Source of the DNA: Mesostigma viride
Taxonomy: Eukaryota; Streptophyta; Mesostigmatophyceae; Mesostigmatales; Mesostigmataceae
Length of the DNA: 64,000 nucleotides
Assembly (NCBI GenBank): GCA_009746045.1
Contig: RPFO01000082.1
Coordinates: forward strand, 417,593 to 481,592
Direction of reading: 5' to 3'
In this document: in pieces, positions 53,801 to 64,000 of the stretch
How positions within the stretch are numbered: position 1 is the stretch's first letter
Layout: every line of letters starts with the position of its first letter
Program-made: the position numbers and the translations under genes
The notes under the pieces: generated by a model
The model's database searches: none
What the model saw: the letters and a program-made list of their open reading frames with translations, nothing else
What the model was told of the DNA's origin: nothing

Positions 53801-56073
53801 TTCCCTGCACTGTGAGGTGTCGTCTGCATTCGGCTCTTCGTCTTTCCTCCCTCCCTCATAATAGAGGCCACGGTTTGCTGGTCCCTGGCGATGCTGTGCC
53901 CGCCACCGTGCCCATACTTGGCCCGCCCCTCCCCAGGGCAACCTCGGGTGGGCGTACATGGAGCGCTCGGACTATGCGAGCGCAGAGGCGGTCTACCGGT
54001 GAGCTGGGCAATTGATGCCCCTGTGTTTTGTGGACAGCTAGCGCGCACATGGTCATGCTCGTGGCGCGAGGTAGTGGAACATGAAACATGCACACACTCG
54101 ACCAACCATTCCTTAGGGGCCCTCTCATGCCTTTGGTTCCCTCTCATTAGGTACCCTCGCCGGCGGGCGAGTTCAACTGCGACAGCCTCACACAACTCTC
54201 TGCACCCGTTGATGCCCCTGGTGACAGTGTTGGAGCCGCACCTACCGCGTGAGCGTCGCAATGGCCCCCGGCCATGCCCTTCTCACAGCACACCCGTCGG
54301 GACGCTCACCACCACCATGTTCCGAGGCCTCACGGAGGCTTGCAGCTGTTGTATGCCCCCCCCTCCCTGCCCACCCACCAGGCGCGCGCTGGCGATGCAG
54401 GAGGACGACAACAAGCTGTGCAACCTGGCCGTCTGCCTCATGAAACAGGGCAAGCTGGCCGAGGCAGAGGGTCTGCTGCGGCGCGTGAAGCAGGTGCCAG
54501 AAGGGGCCGGCCCGCAGGAGGGGGTAGGAACCGATGCAAGCAGCAGCCACATGGGGGTGGGCAGTGCGCACGCAGGCGCTGATGAGGACTGCGGTGGGGA
54601 CGTGGGGGGGGAGGAGCGGGGGGGGGTTGGAACGAAGCGGAAGGGTACTTCCATCCGCCGACCGGCCGGGGCGCCGAGAGCTGCCGCAAGAGCTACGAAC
54701 GTGCGGCAGCATTACTCGCGGAGATCCATGGCATGCAGCCGGCCAGCGCTGGGTATGCGACCGGCGTGGCGTACGCCAGTGTCCCGCCACCAGCCGTTGC
54801 CTGCATGCCGCCACCACAGATGGGTTACCCCCCTCAAGGCGTGCCTCTGCCGGCCCACGCCAGCCATGGGCCAGCCACTCCAGTGGCCTTGGCGGTTGTG
54901 CACCATGTGGGGCCATGCAAGAGGCAGGTCGTGGGGCCGGCCATTGCGCCCCAGGCCCCCATAGGTGCCACTGGTGGGCACACACGCGCACCGGTGGTGG
55001 CCGTGCCCGTGACGGCGGCTAGCTCCATGGCTGTCCCCTCGCTTCGCCCCACTGTAGCACCCAAGGGGGAGGGTGCGTTGCAGCCGGCGGCGAAGCAAGC
55101 AGCAGGCGCGACCCACGGCGGTGCGCCACCAACGCATGCCACGGCTGACCCTCCCGCTGCGGTTGCTTATTCCGGCGCTACAGCAGCGGCACCACTGTCA
55201 GTCCCCACCCCCGCACCAGGTCCATCCCTTGCTCCTTTTGCCGCGCCGCCCATGCCTGGTACTGCCACCGCCGCCAACACCGCCACCGCCACCAATGGCA
55301 GCAGGGATCGGGCACCGGTGCCCCCTGGTTTCGGTGCGGCGCGGGCCGGGCGCACGCAGGGGTCACCACTGGGGGAGAAGCGAGGCCGCGAGAAGGACGA
55401 GGACAGCGGTGACGGTATCCGCTTCTCCCTGGCCGGGGCGGGGGGGGAGGGTGACGATGCCAGCAGCGCACCAGCACCTGCGCCTGCACCCGCTGCGGCC
55501 AAGGTTCCGTCCAGTGGCAGCAAACATGTCCCCCGCTGCCCTCCCGCGGACGCTAGCAAGGACCTGGCGGCCACCACGAGGCCAGGTGAGGGCCCGCACG
55601 ATGCGGATCGAGTGACGCTGAGCACAAGCGCAGCAGAGGCAGGTCCCCCTGCAGAACCACAGCTGAGCCTTCGGCCCAATTGCGGTCGCCTTGTCAGCCC
55701 GTTGGTGTTGAGGGAGGGTCGTCCGGCCGCCACCACGCCCGTGTCAGAGAATGGGAAACAGGGCATGGTGACCCGGGCTGGTTCCACCGCGTCCGCCTCC
55801 AAGGCAGGGAAGGAGAACACCACGGGGCGTGACGTTGCCAGCTCAAAGGTGACACCTGGCAGCACCAGAGAGAGCATGGAGCCCTTGAACCAGGCCGCTC
55901 AGGCCAAAGTGGTGGTCGTGGGTAAGGCTGCGATGATCGAGACCACATTGATGTACAGCCTGCCCTCGCTGCCGGAGAGCCTGAGCTCGTGCATGGCGGA
56001 GCTGCCGTTGCCGGGCAAGCGGCGGAAGAGGCTTCCTGTGTTTGAGAACCTGGCTGCGATGAGCCCGGTGTGA
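50881..56073 (+). CDS. MS5/SDI1-type TPR protein with long C-terminal extension
   Basis: Exons 50881-51093, 51331-51543, 53045-53200, 53937-53998, 54382-54493 and 54679-56073 join in frame to 716 residues. The first five cover the conserved TPR core: [121 protein letters not shown] and [20 protein letters not shown]. This is the pattern of plant POLLENLESS3/MS5 and SULPHUR DEFICIENCY-INDUCED proteins, which act in meiotic exit or sulfur responses. The last exon begins [16 protein letters not shown] and is otherwise Pro/Ala/Thr-rich and disordered, ending near KRLPVFENL. The donor at 54494 (GTGCCA) is weak, so the exon 5/6 border is the least certain part. Confidence 0.9.
52047..52315 (-). repeat. 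S repeat copy in intron 2 of the TPR gene
   Basis: Minus-strand S family 3' end: TTAATTAAGAACATACCTCC, CACATATCCCTGAGAAGGGG, and further homology to CAGCAGAGAGTGGCTCTCTG near 52300. Confidence 0.75.
52517..52650. repeat. (ATTC)n microsatellite in intron 2 of the TPR gene
   Basis: About 33 uninterrupted tetranucleotide copies. ORFs through it (IHSF repeats) are artefacts. Confidence 0.95.
53515..53675. repeat. (ACTCGC)n hexanucleotide repeat in intron 3 of the TPR gene
   Basis: About 26 copies, preceded by a few CACCCG variants. Predicted Thr-Arg, Leu-Ala or Ala-Ser dipeptide ORFs are artefacts. Confidence 0.95.
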
Positions 56074-57796
56074 TGATCATGAGCGCGAGTCGACACAAGA
56101 ATTTGTTTGGTTGACCCCGAAGCATTCGGAAGGCATTCCTGCATCCAACAAACATGCATCCCTGCTTGGCATTTTATCCTCCTAGCTAGGCCAGGACGCA
56201 CTCCTCGTGCTGCCTTACCTGAATCGTGCTTCTTTGTGCGGCCTGCCCTCTACGTGCAGGGACGCGCGCATATGATCCATCAGCTCTTGAAGGCGTGACA
56301 CCCTCCATTATTCAGTGCAAGTTAAAGTCAGTTCTGATGCTAATAGTTATGCATAAATAATATGTATGTGGCTGTTTGTCGACGCTCATTTAGTTGGATT
56401 GCATAATTGACGCCGGCGCCCTTGCCTGACGGCCGGTCGCTCAACACCCTCGTGTAGCGGCCACATGAGGTCAACAACACCAATGTGACAACATTGTCAA
56501 AGCCAAAGTAGATATATTAGGCACGTGCGGATGTTCCTACAGCGTCGCCATCACGTACCGCCCAACCAGCTAGCTAGATGGGCCATGGTGATGACTTGCC
56601 TATGTAGCTCGCACCCGTGGTGCACTGCGTATGGCCGGGCGGACCTGCTGCGCTGATTGGAGCTAGCCAGCTGTAGGCTAGCTACCTCGACCACGTACCA
56701 TGCATTCGATAACACATGCCACCATCACCATGCACCAATATCAATGTTCACTCCTGAGTAGCTGGAGGACGTACAAGCGCTCGGTGACTGGCCAGTCCTA
56801 CGTACCAACCCCGCGACCGTACGTCAATCGGGCTGGTGCCTAGTCATCCTCAGGAACAATTTGCCAAGAAGCTGGGAGCCGGCCGGCCGGCGCAGAATTC
56901 CCAGACTCCCGGAAAATGCACTAGCTTGGTGAGCACTAGCTCAAGCTAGTGTATCCCGGTAGGGGTCAGCTGTACGGTAAAAGTACGATATGGCATATCG
57001 GGTCCTCTCGATCGATCGGCGATCCTTCTTGGCACGAAATCGCTACATCACGTACCCTGCCTGACCACGGTGATCCGTCTGGCCCACCCAGGTGAGGATC
57101 GAACTGAATGAATCATGAATGGGAAGCGATCTAGCTCAATCTGCATAGTTGCATCTCACTTAATAATTAATATTCGGGCCACACACAATAAATTTGACAC
57201 CAAAACTTGATACCAAAAGCTAGCTTGCACAGTTGTTTTTAACAACAGTTGATCAGTGTACACGTGCACGAACTTCCAATATTGTTAATTGTTTAGGCAA
57301 GCGGCCGCATGCTGATGATCAGTACGTGGGAGGAAGTTATTATTAAGCAAAAATGTATATATGTCTATTCTTACATATATCCTAGTTGACGGCCAAGGTT
57401 CCAGTTTGTTTGCATTGAAGGGGATGCTGTCTTCAAATGGTATCCCTGTGTAACAAACAATGCCCCCTGACCCAAGCCATTCACACTGTTGTGCAGCCGA
57501 ACGACATCGGCTGACGTTGACACGTGTGCTGTATGACTTGAGTCCTAACAATAACAGAATAATGAAATTCGGGCTGCACTCAGTGCATCTCACTGTGCAA
57601 TGCCTAGGACACCATGCAACGCAATGCTGTGCCAGCGTCACGTTTGCTTTATTGCAAAAAGTGCCCCCACTGTGGGGTCACCGCCACAAGGCGTTGGCTG
57701 CAAGCTGCTGTCAGCCACACACTGGGCCTGTGCGTGCCTGGACCTGACACTTTCTCCTCGCGTCAGCAGCTGGCATGCTTTTGTCACGTGAACTGC
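56074..57796. other. Convergent 3' intergenic region
   Basis: Between the ends of the TPR gene (+) and the transporter (-). No gene or repeat family was recognised. The short ORFs lack coding character. Confidence 0.5.
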
Positions 57797-60700
57797 TTAG
57801 AACAGGCCAAGCAGCTTCCACCAAATGCCACCTGCGCCGGCCCAGACTGCCAGGCTGAGCAGGCCAAAGATGATGCCCAGCTTGAAGGTGAGCTCCAGCG
57901 AGGTGTACCCGGCTGCAGGCATTCCATCGAGTGCATGCACCATGTGTGGTTGAGAACATCATGAGGTTAGATATAGCGCGCAAACATTACTGCCATTATT
58001 GCTGCTTTCTAATTGCATTGGCCACATGCTGCAATGATCAAGGGTCAGATAATGCAATAAGGTGAGGGTCCCATGCAAGCACCCCTGAAACCATATAGAA
58101 GTAATAGAACATCATGCACTACTGACCTGTGGGTACCCAAGAGATGATTTTAGCATGTAAATAGGGTGTATGGGGGTCCATTTCACCACTGGTTGAGGGT
58201 GGTGTGCACAATTATACGCAGGTATCGAGCTAAAAACAGCCAAAGACGCTATTTATCACACATTGTGCTCAGGACAATGGGTGCATCATTTTGCATGTTT
58301 CATTACAAAATCCTCTAAATGCCCCACCTAATTGGGACCCCAAAATAATGAGTATTTCATGAGTTATTAATTTGCCCCCCAAAAGGGACCTTCTTTGGGC
58401 CGGAAAAAATAAAACAAACCAACAACACATCATTTGGGCCTGGCCCTACAAAATCAAAAACGACATGTGGGCAAACAGCCTACCACAAAAATTGAGCTCA
58501 TTCTGACAACAAACAGTGAAAGTTACAACGTTTGGCGGTTGGCCACCTGTGCAGACGCTAAGGAAGGCATCAGTGAGTATTAAGGCACACTATCAATTTC
58601 TATGCCATCCAAGAGGCTCCACACCATGCCCAATTTGACCACAACGTACAATGAGGTGGCTGGGCACGTCATGTGCCCTTGCCTTACCTCGGCATGGGCA
58701 ACCTTATGGGTGTGCGCACAGCAACATGGCAGGTAGCTCTACATGCCTAACAAACACTCCTAAAGCATATTACAGGTTTATGGTGTGAGCATCATACCAA
58801 AACCAAACTGTCCTATGCAAATACACCCTAGAAAGCCATCTCCACTAATTGCCCAGCCAAGGGGAACAACGGACAGTCCGCAGAGCAAGCATACTTGTCG
58901 TACATGCTGCGTATCAGGGCTTCTTACCATGGTTACATTGCCTTGCTAGCATACGATAGGGCTCTCCCATAATTCAGTGGGAGAAGGCCAATAAAACAAT
59001 GTTAATCCCTACCCACATGCACTTCCACCCATGCAGTATGCCCCTCATAATGCCCATTAACGCCTTTCTTTCCAGCGCAAGTGTTTGCTAAGGAGCAACC
59101 TCAAGCTTGTGAGCCTCTAACCACCATGAAGCCGCTGCTAAGAAAGGCTGCGTCAATAATCACATAAAACTAAGTGCTGCTAGCAACCTCCTCCCAAGAA
59201 ACCACTCAACAAATCCCCGGCAACTTGACGACATGCCACTGCTCACTCTTTGACACGTCCCAGCCATGCAACATCGATAAAAAACACTAAAAGATGCCAG
59301 GAATCTGGCGATGCGCAGCACGGACTGGCATGCTACCCGACGCTAACTGCACGGAAGGCGAACACTAGCATATAACCCACAAAGGAAGTGAAACATTCAT
59401 AGGGTGACGCTGAGCACACGATCGTACCATTACCGGTAGTGTCCTTCACCCAGCGGCGCAAGAAAGAACAACCTTCCGTGGAATATTATGACGTGCATCC
59501 CACGAGCCTGGAGAGTGTCTTACCGATAATGACGGAAATCTTGCCGAAACCCAGCAAATCTTTTTAGGCTTTACTAATAACAATGTAAACGCATCATCCT
59601 TGACGCTACTTGAAGATCATAAAACCTGACCATCACCGCCGCCTGAGTGCATTCTAATTTATTCCTCTCAACGGAAATTTCAGATTGGACCCCCGTGGCG
59701 ATGGTCATCAAAAAAATCATGGACACTGCAAAACGCACAAACTCCGCTTTGAAGTACCGTAGTGGCTGAAATCACATTGCGAATAAATAATTTTTCGAGG
59801 GTTTTTCTGCATGGTTTTGACACTTTGCGGGGAAAGTTCAGCCCGGGTTAGGTAAACTTCGAGCCCGGGAGCTTGTTTATAGTAGGGCACCTAGTTCAGT
59901 GTCTGACTTGGATTCTAACCTATCAAGTACATTAATTACCCACCAAGCGCAGTTCCTATCTGACAATTGAGTACCAGTATGACATAAGGCCCTAATCTTA
60001 ATTAATAGGGCCCCTAATCAGTGCTAATAGGGCCTAGAATTCAAAATTGAACGCATTCTCAATCTGGCGCGACGCGGCGCGGCGCGGCAAGCGCGGCGCT
60101 CCACTTCATCTAGCTGCGCCGCGGCCTGCAGCCAGAAACAGGTGTAGCGCCTCCCGGTTTTCATACTTTACGGGGTAAATTGAAGTATTATTTTAGCACT
60201 TATCGGGGGGTCATTCGAAAAGATTTATTCGCAATGTGATTTCAGCCACTACGGTAACATCATAAACTCATCGTCTTTCAGATTCGCAAAATGTCTCTGC
60301 ATTCCGTGAGCTATCTCTTTCTACCGTAGTGGCTAGAATCTATTTACGAATAATGTTTACGAATACCCCCCCGAAAATGCTTGAAATCCGGGTTCATTTT
60401 GGCCCGGAAATCATGAAACCCGGGGTACGCTTTGGGCGCCGCGCTGGCGTTTCCAGCGTCGCGCCGCGCCGCGCAGCGTTTTGCCGCGCATCACATTTAA
60501 TTTTAAATTAAATGCTTTGTCCGTCTGTTTAGGGTTTCAATGAGACAACCATACTAGGTACCTAGGTATCTATTAATTTATCAACTCACATTTCTCACTA
60601 CAGATAGGTATGAACAAGGGCAATTACCTAAGTACGTGGCGGGGTAGCAAAGCCAATGGCCTAGTACTAGCGTTTGGCACAAACGGGGCCCAGGCCACGG

Positions 60701-63700
60701 AAATGTGCAAAACCGGGATGAAAAACCCTCGGAAACAGGAAATCCGGGACCAAAAACCCTCGGAAATATAATTATTCGTAAATAGATTCTGCCCACTACG
60801 GTAGTCTGCCTAAACGCAGTCGCCATGGCCAGCTCCGCTAGGGGTGCGCGCACCGTGCACCCACTCTTCACCATACGGACGGCACCAAAAATTTGTTCGG
60901 CGCCAAAAAATGCGCGTCGGGACCGTCACCTAGTAAGCTCAATTCGCGCCGGGACCGTCACCTTAAGGTAAGCTCAACATCATGGGCTCAGATGACATGG
61001 AACTTACACAGCAGGTAATGACTGTTGATATGAATAGGGTTGGGGTAAGGGGGGAAAGGCGGGACAAGCGGGGCATCTATACAAGGTCACGGCAGTCAAC
61101 GTATCCAATCCAACGTAGCAGCCTTGACTGCTGCCAGCACAAACCACAATGCGCAGGAGCCATCTGAAACCTGTAACACGCACAGATTGCCAGGTGTGTA
61201 TTGCAAGCTATAGTAGTATGCAAATAAAGGCACACAGAACTAGGCACACAGAACTAGGCACACAGGTGAAGGGACTAGGAACGCGCACTCGGAATAGGCC
61301 CTCCTCCCGCTGTCCCAGCATTGGGCAACGGACCGTCCAGCAGGGACATTCCGATTGGGTAAGCACGCCACCCATATGTGCCCCTACGGTTGCCATTCCT
61401 GGCTGCATCCCATCCTGTGGCCCTCACCAAACACCAGCCACAGTGGGCTGCCGCAAGTCTGCGAACCAACGCTCGAAACTAAAGCTTCTCCGTGCTGGTT
61501 GATAAAAAATACCTGCGCCCATGACCCCCCAATACCCCCCCCCCCCCCCCCCCCTATGACTGCATGAAACAGCTGCAAACCCGCAGTAACCCTCGGCACT
61601 AATGCGAGGCGCGACAGAGATGCCTGGAATGCCTCTTAGGGGTCGCCTTGCGGAGCCATAGCTTATGGCTCGTAAGCAGTCATATTCCGAGGCCACGATG
61701 GCACTAAAACAACGTGACCGGCCCCATTCGAGGCGTCGGACCCCATTTGAGGGGGATTGCCTAGTTCTAGTACAAGGTCCGTGCACCGTGGACTCACATC
61801 CGTAGTAGACGGCGGCCTGCCCGCTGCTGTAGTGGGTGAGGGCGCCGAACAGGTTGCTCATGTACGCAAAGGAGAGAACGGAGACGACTGCGGGGGCACC
61901 TGCCGCGATGGCCATGCCGTTGAAGGCGGCAAACAGCGCCCCAACCTGTGCACGTGCGGGATGGGGATGGCATTTGGATAGAAAAAACAGTCACGAAACT
62001 GACATCGCTAGTAATTGCGTGGGATGGGGGCGGCACTGGTTAAACATTGGAATGGCGCTGGGAATGGCATCGGGAGCAGGAGGATGCAGATGAGAGGAGG
62101 AACAATGGAAGCGGATGAGCGATGGAAGGGCTGCATGGGATGGAAGAGGAAGATTGAGTGGCAACCACAGTAGGTACAATGGAGGCGGATGGGAGAGCGA
62201 AGAGCAAGGTTGAGTGGCAAGCAAACTAGTTGCAGCCACAGAGGCAGCCTGGGGTACGCTAGTGGCAGCCATGGACAGCGCTAGTGATTGCCCCCATAGC
62301 ATCCGCAATACAAGGTTATCTCAAAGGCGGCGCCGCTCTGTATTCGTTTAGGCCATACCAGTTCTTAATACAAGAACAACGCTGCAGCGACCAGTCTCAA
62401 AAAGGCATGGCCGTGGCAGCATCTGCAACAGCGCTGTACGGACGTAGGGACACTGTATTAAAAGGTAAAAGGCAAGGGTTACAATAAAGGTCCGCGTCTT
62501 CTCTCACCTGCGCGGTCTGGCTGGCAAACAGGTAGTGCACGAAGAAGTAGGCTGTGTTGAGCAGCAGCAGCGCCTTGGGCCAGCCGAGCGCCATGCCGTT
62601 GATGCCCTTGGCCACTGTGTCGGACACCCAGGGCACCAGGCCAAGGGTGTTGAGCTGGCCCGACATGCCAACGAGAACGGCGAACCAGAGCAGGGTGTCC
62701 CATGCGGACGTCTCCTCGAGGCAGTCGCGCCACGTCAGCACGCCAGTCGCCAGCAGCGTGGTCAGACCCAGCATTGCGGTGACCACACTGGAAATGCCGA
62801 TGGCGTCGCCGCACACCCACAGGGCCACCGCGCCCAGCATGGTGGCCACCATCACCTTCTCCGAGGAGGACATGTTGCCCATCGCCTCCAGCTTCTTGGT
62901 CGCCTGCGTGTGGGGTGGGGTGGGGGAGTGCAAACATTTTGAGGGGGGGGGGGGGGGGGGGGGAGAGGGGTTTGGAGCACAGAGGAGGTAGGGGGGGAAG
63001 GGGAGCGAGGAAATGTTGCGATGAATAGTGGCGCGGCACGGTGACAGCAGAAACAGGTTTACGGTCAATGCATGCTGCAAATCTTCCAGCCTCGGAAACA
63101 GTCACTAGGGCCCCCGAAATGCTGCAGCTTTCAACAGGTGGCAACAAGACAGTATGTTTCCCTGCAGCCGCGATGTACGATGGGTTCCGAGCTACTCTGG
63201 CCCAGTTCGGTATATAGGGCAGCCATTAGTCACTGCCTGCTATGGTCAGGCACTCTACTGCCTGCACAGTGAGAAAGGCAGCTACCTGGGGTTGTATACC
63301 CATCAACAGTTCCAGGGATCGCTGCGCATAGATTTTTTTAAATAGTTGCAAGCAGTTCCAGAGGTCCCTGCGTTCAGCTTCAGCTAGTGATTCTTCTTTT
63401 GATGCACCCCAACTAGTCCTCCACGTTTTCTACTGCCCGACACCCACGCATACTGAATGTGTCGGATTCTGTAGTTCCAGACATCAGCTCTAAACGTTTG
63501 TTCTAGATTTTGATCCGAAACATTAGTTCAACCACATTAGTTTCAGCTTTTAGAGCTAGAAATGTTCTTTTAAGCATGATTCTAAACGCTGCTTTTGACA
63601 TCTATTCTAGACGTCAGTTCTTGATACCATTTCTTTCCATTGATCTAAATATATTCTAGAAATTGTTTCCAGACATTCGCCGCTTTATTAGAAATTTGCT

Positions 63701-64000
63701 GTACGCATCAGTTCTAGACATGCACGCAACAGTGCGGGCGCGTCGGGCATCTCTCGGCATAGATTCTAACACCTGCAGCACGGGCCTACTAAGCGTATAG
63801 GCACACACACCAGCGCGGGCGCCTCGGGGGTCTCCTTGATCGTTGGCGGGCAGAGCTTGTACATGAGGAAGGGCGTGACCGCGATGCAGATGGCGGCAGG
63901 CAGCAGGGCGCCCTTGAACCAGGTCAGCCAGGGGCTGGCCACCACCGCACCCATCTCGGCCGCGATCTTCAGGCACAGAAGGTTCTGGGCAGCAGCCGTC
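57797..64000 (-). CDS. Plastid-type dicarboxylate (2-oxoglutarate/malate) transporter, 3' part
   Basis: Four exons on the minus strand are visible: 64000-63811 (continuing outside the window), 62903-62508, 61945-61798 and 57912-57797, with GT-AG borders and matching phases. They give about 283 C-terminal residues ending GGIWWKLLGLF. Family stretches include PWLTWFKGALLPAAICIAVT, DTLLWFAVLVGMSGQLNTLG, YFFVHYLFASQTAQ, FAYMSNLFGALTHYSSGQAA and VYYGSGYTSL. This is the DASS/DiT family of inner-envelope antiporters that exchange 2-oxoglutarate or glutamate for malate in ammonia assimilation and photorespiration. At least six membrane helices are readable. Whether it is DiT1 or DiT2 cannot be decided. 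The N-terminus and transit peptide lie off the window. The last intron is 3.9 kb. Confidence 0.95.
59757..60254. mobile_element. Tc1/mariner-like MITE, 498 bp, TA target duplication
   Basis: Left end CCGTAGTGGCTGAAATCACA and its complement at the right end extend over about 35 bp (to TTGCGAATAAAT). TA flanks both ends (59755-59756, 60255-60256). The centre holds a GC-rich stretch of GCGCGG repeats near 60065. No ORF. Confidence 0.85.
60324..60801. mobile_element. Tc1/mariner-like MITE, 478 bp, TA target duplication
   Basis: Ends CCGTAGTGGCTAGAATCTAT and near-complement, over about 30 bp, flanked by TA (60322-60323, 60802-60803). Shares the first ten bases and overall size with the MITE 70 bp to the left, but the inner TIR differs. 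The centre again has GCGCCGCGC repeats. Confidence 0.85.
62941..62963. repeat. Poly-G run in transporter intron
   Basis: A run of about 20 G within the intron between the exons ending 63811 and starting 62903. It is a likely site of sequencing length error but is non-coding. Confidence 0.8.

Larger units (their letters stand above)
57913..61797 (-). other. 3.9-kb last intron of the transporter gene
   Basis: From the GTGAGT donor (at 61797) to the CTGCAG acceptor (57913). It holds two TA-flanked MITEs and a 20-C run (about 61535-61554). The rest, especially 57965-59700, is unrecognised non-coding DNA. Confidence 0.8.

Noticed and set aside
52453-53959. ORFs of IHSF, TR, LA or AS repeats
   Set aside because: Translations of ATTC and ACTCGC microsatellites in introns of the TPR gene.

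Overview
This is eukaryotic nuclear DNA, most likely from a green alga. Four conserved genes have plant or algal counterparts: a plant-type small PH-domain protein (PH1 family), a plant MS5/SDI1-type TPR protein, a B'/B56 subunit of PP2A and a plastid-type dicarboxylate transporter. They have GT-AG introns, GC-rich coding sequence and long microsatellites. No bacterial, organellar or rRNA feature was seen. Species cannot be named from the sequence.

Region 1 (1-19.4 kb) differs from the rest. All its genes are on the + strand. They are an intact three-exon gene for a 1029-residue transposase-like protein (643-4369), a small orphan ORF (5196-5633), and a very large, charged, low-complexity gene of at least 12 exons (6899-19107). 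About 34 short imperfect palindromes, with half-site GGGTCNCNCTGCAG and a central PstI-like core, sit in the introns and spacers. Two degenerate copies lie in coding sequence, and I saw none after 19 kb. The large gene is split by a 2959-bp CACTA-like transposon (13712-16670) with a 3-bp target duplication (GAG) that falls exactly on a codon. It also carries several frameshifts, some at homopolymers.

Region 2 (19.4-36.3 kb) is a graveyard of nested retroelements and DNA transposons. It holds at least three LINE types (endonuclease/RT fragments on both strands), two tandem ORF1-only LINE derivatives (30.3-35.0 kb), a tandemly duplicated tRNA(Pro)-like SINE, an exact hAT-type insertion with an 8-bp target duplication (21188-22506), and AT-rich or tetranucleotide LINE tails hundreds of bases long.

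Region 3 (36.3-64 kb) holds five conventional host genes. PP2A B' (-, 37268-40187) is head-to-head with a coiled-coil, SFI1-like W-repeat protein (+, 41219-43387). A PH1-type gene (-, 46027-49945) is head-to-head with an MS5/SDI1-type TPR gene (+, 50881-56073). A plastid dicarboxylate transporter (-, from 57797, running off the right edge) follows. Introns contain further repeats. The most striking are a 10 x 41-bp array of copied splice-donor sites abutting a PH1 exon, and twin Tc1/mariner-like MITEs in the last transporter intron.

Exon models were built by hand from splice signals, reading phase and remembered family patterns, without RNA evidence or database searches.
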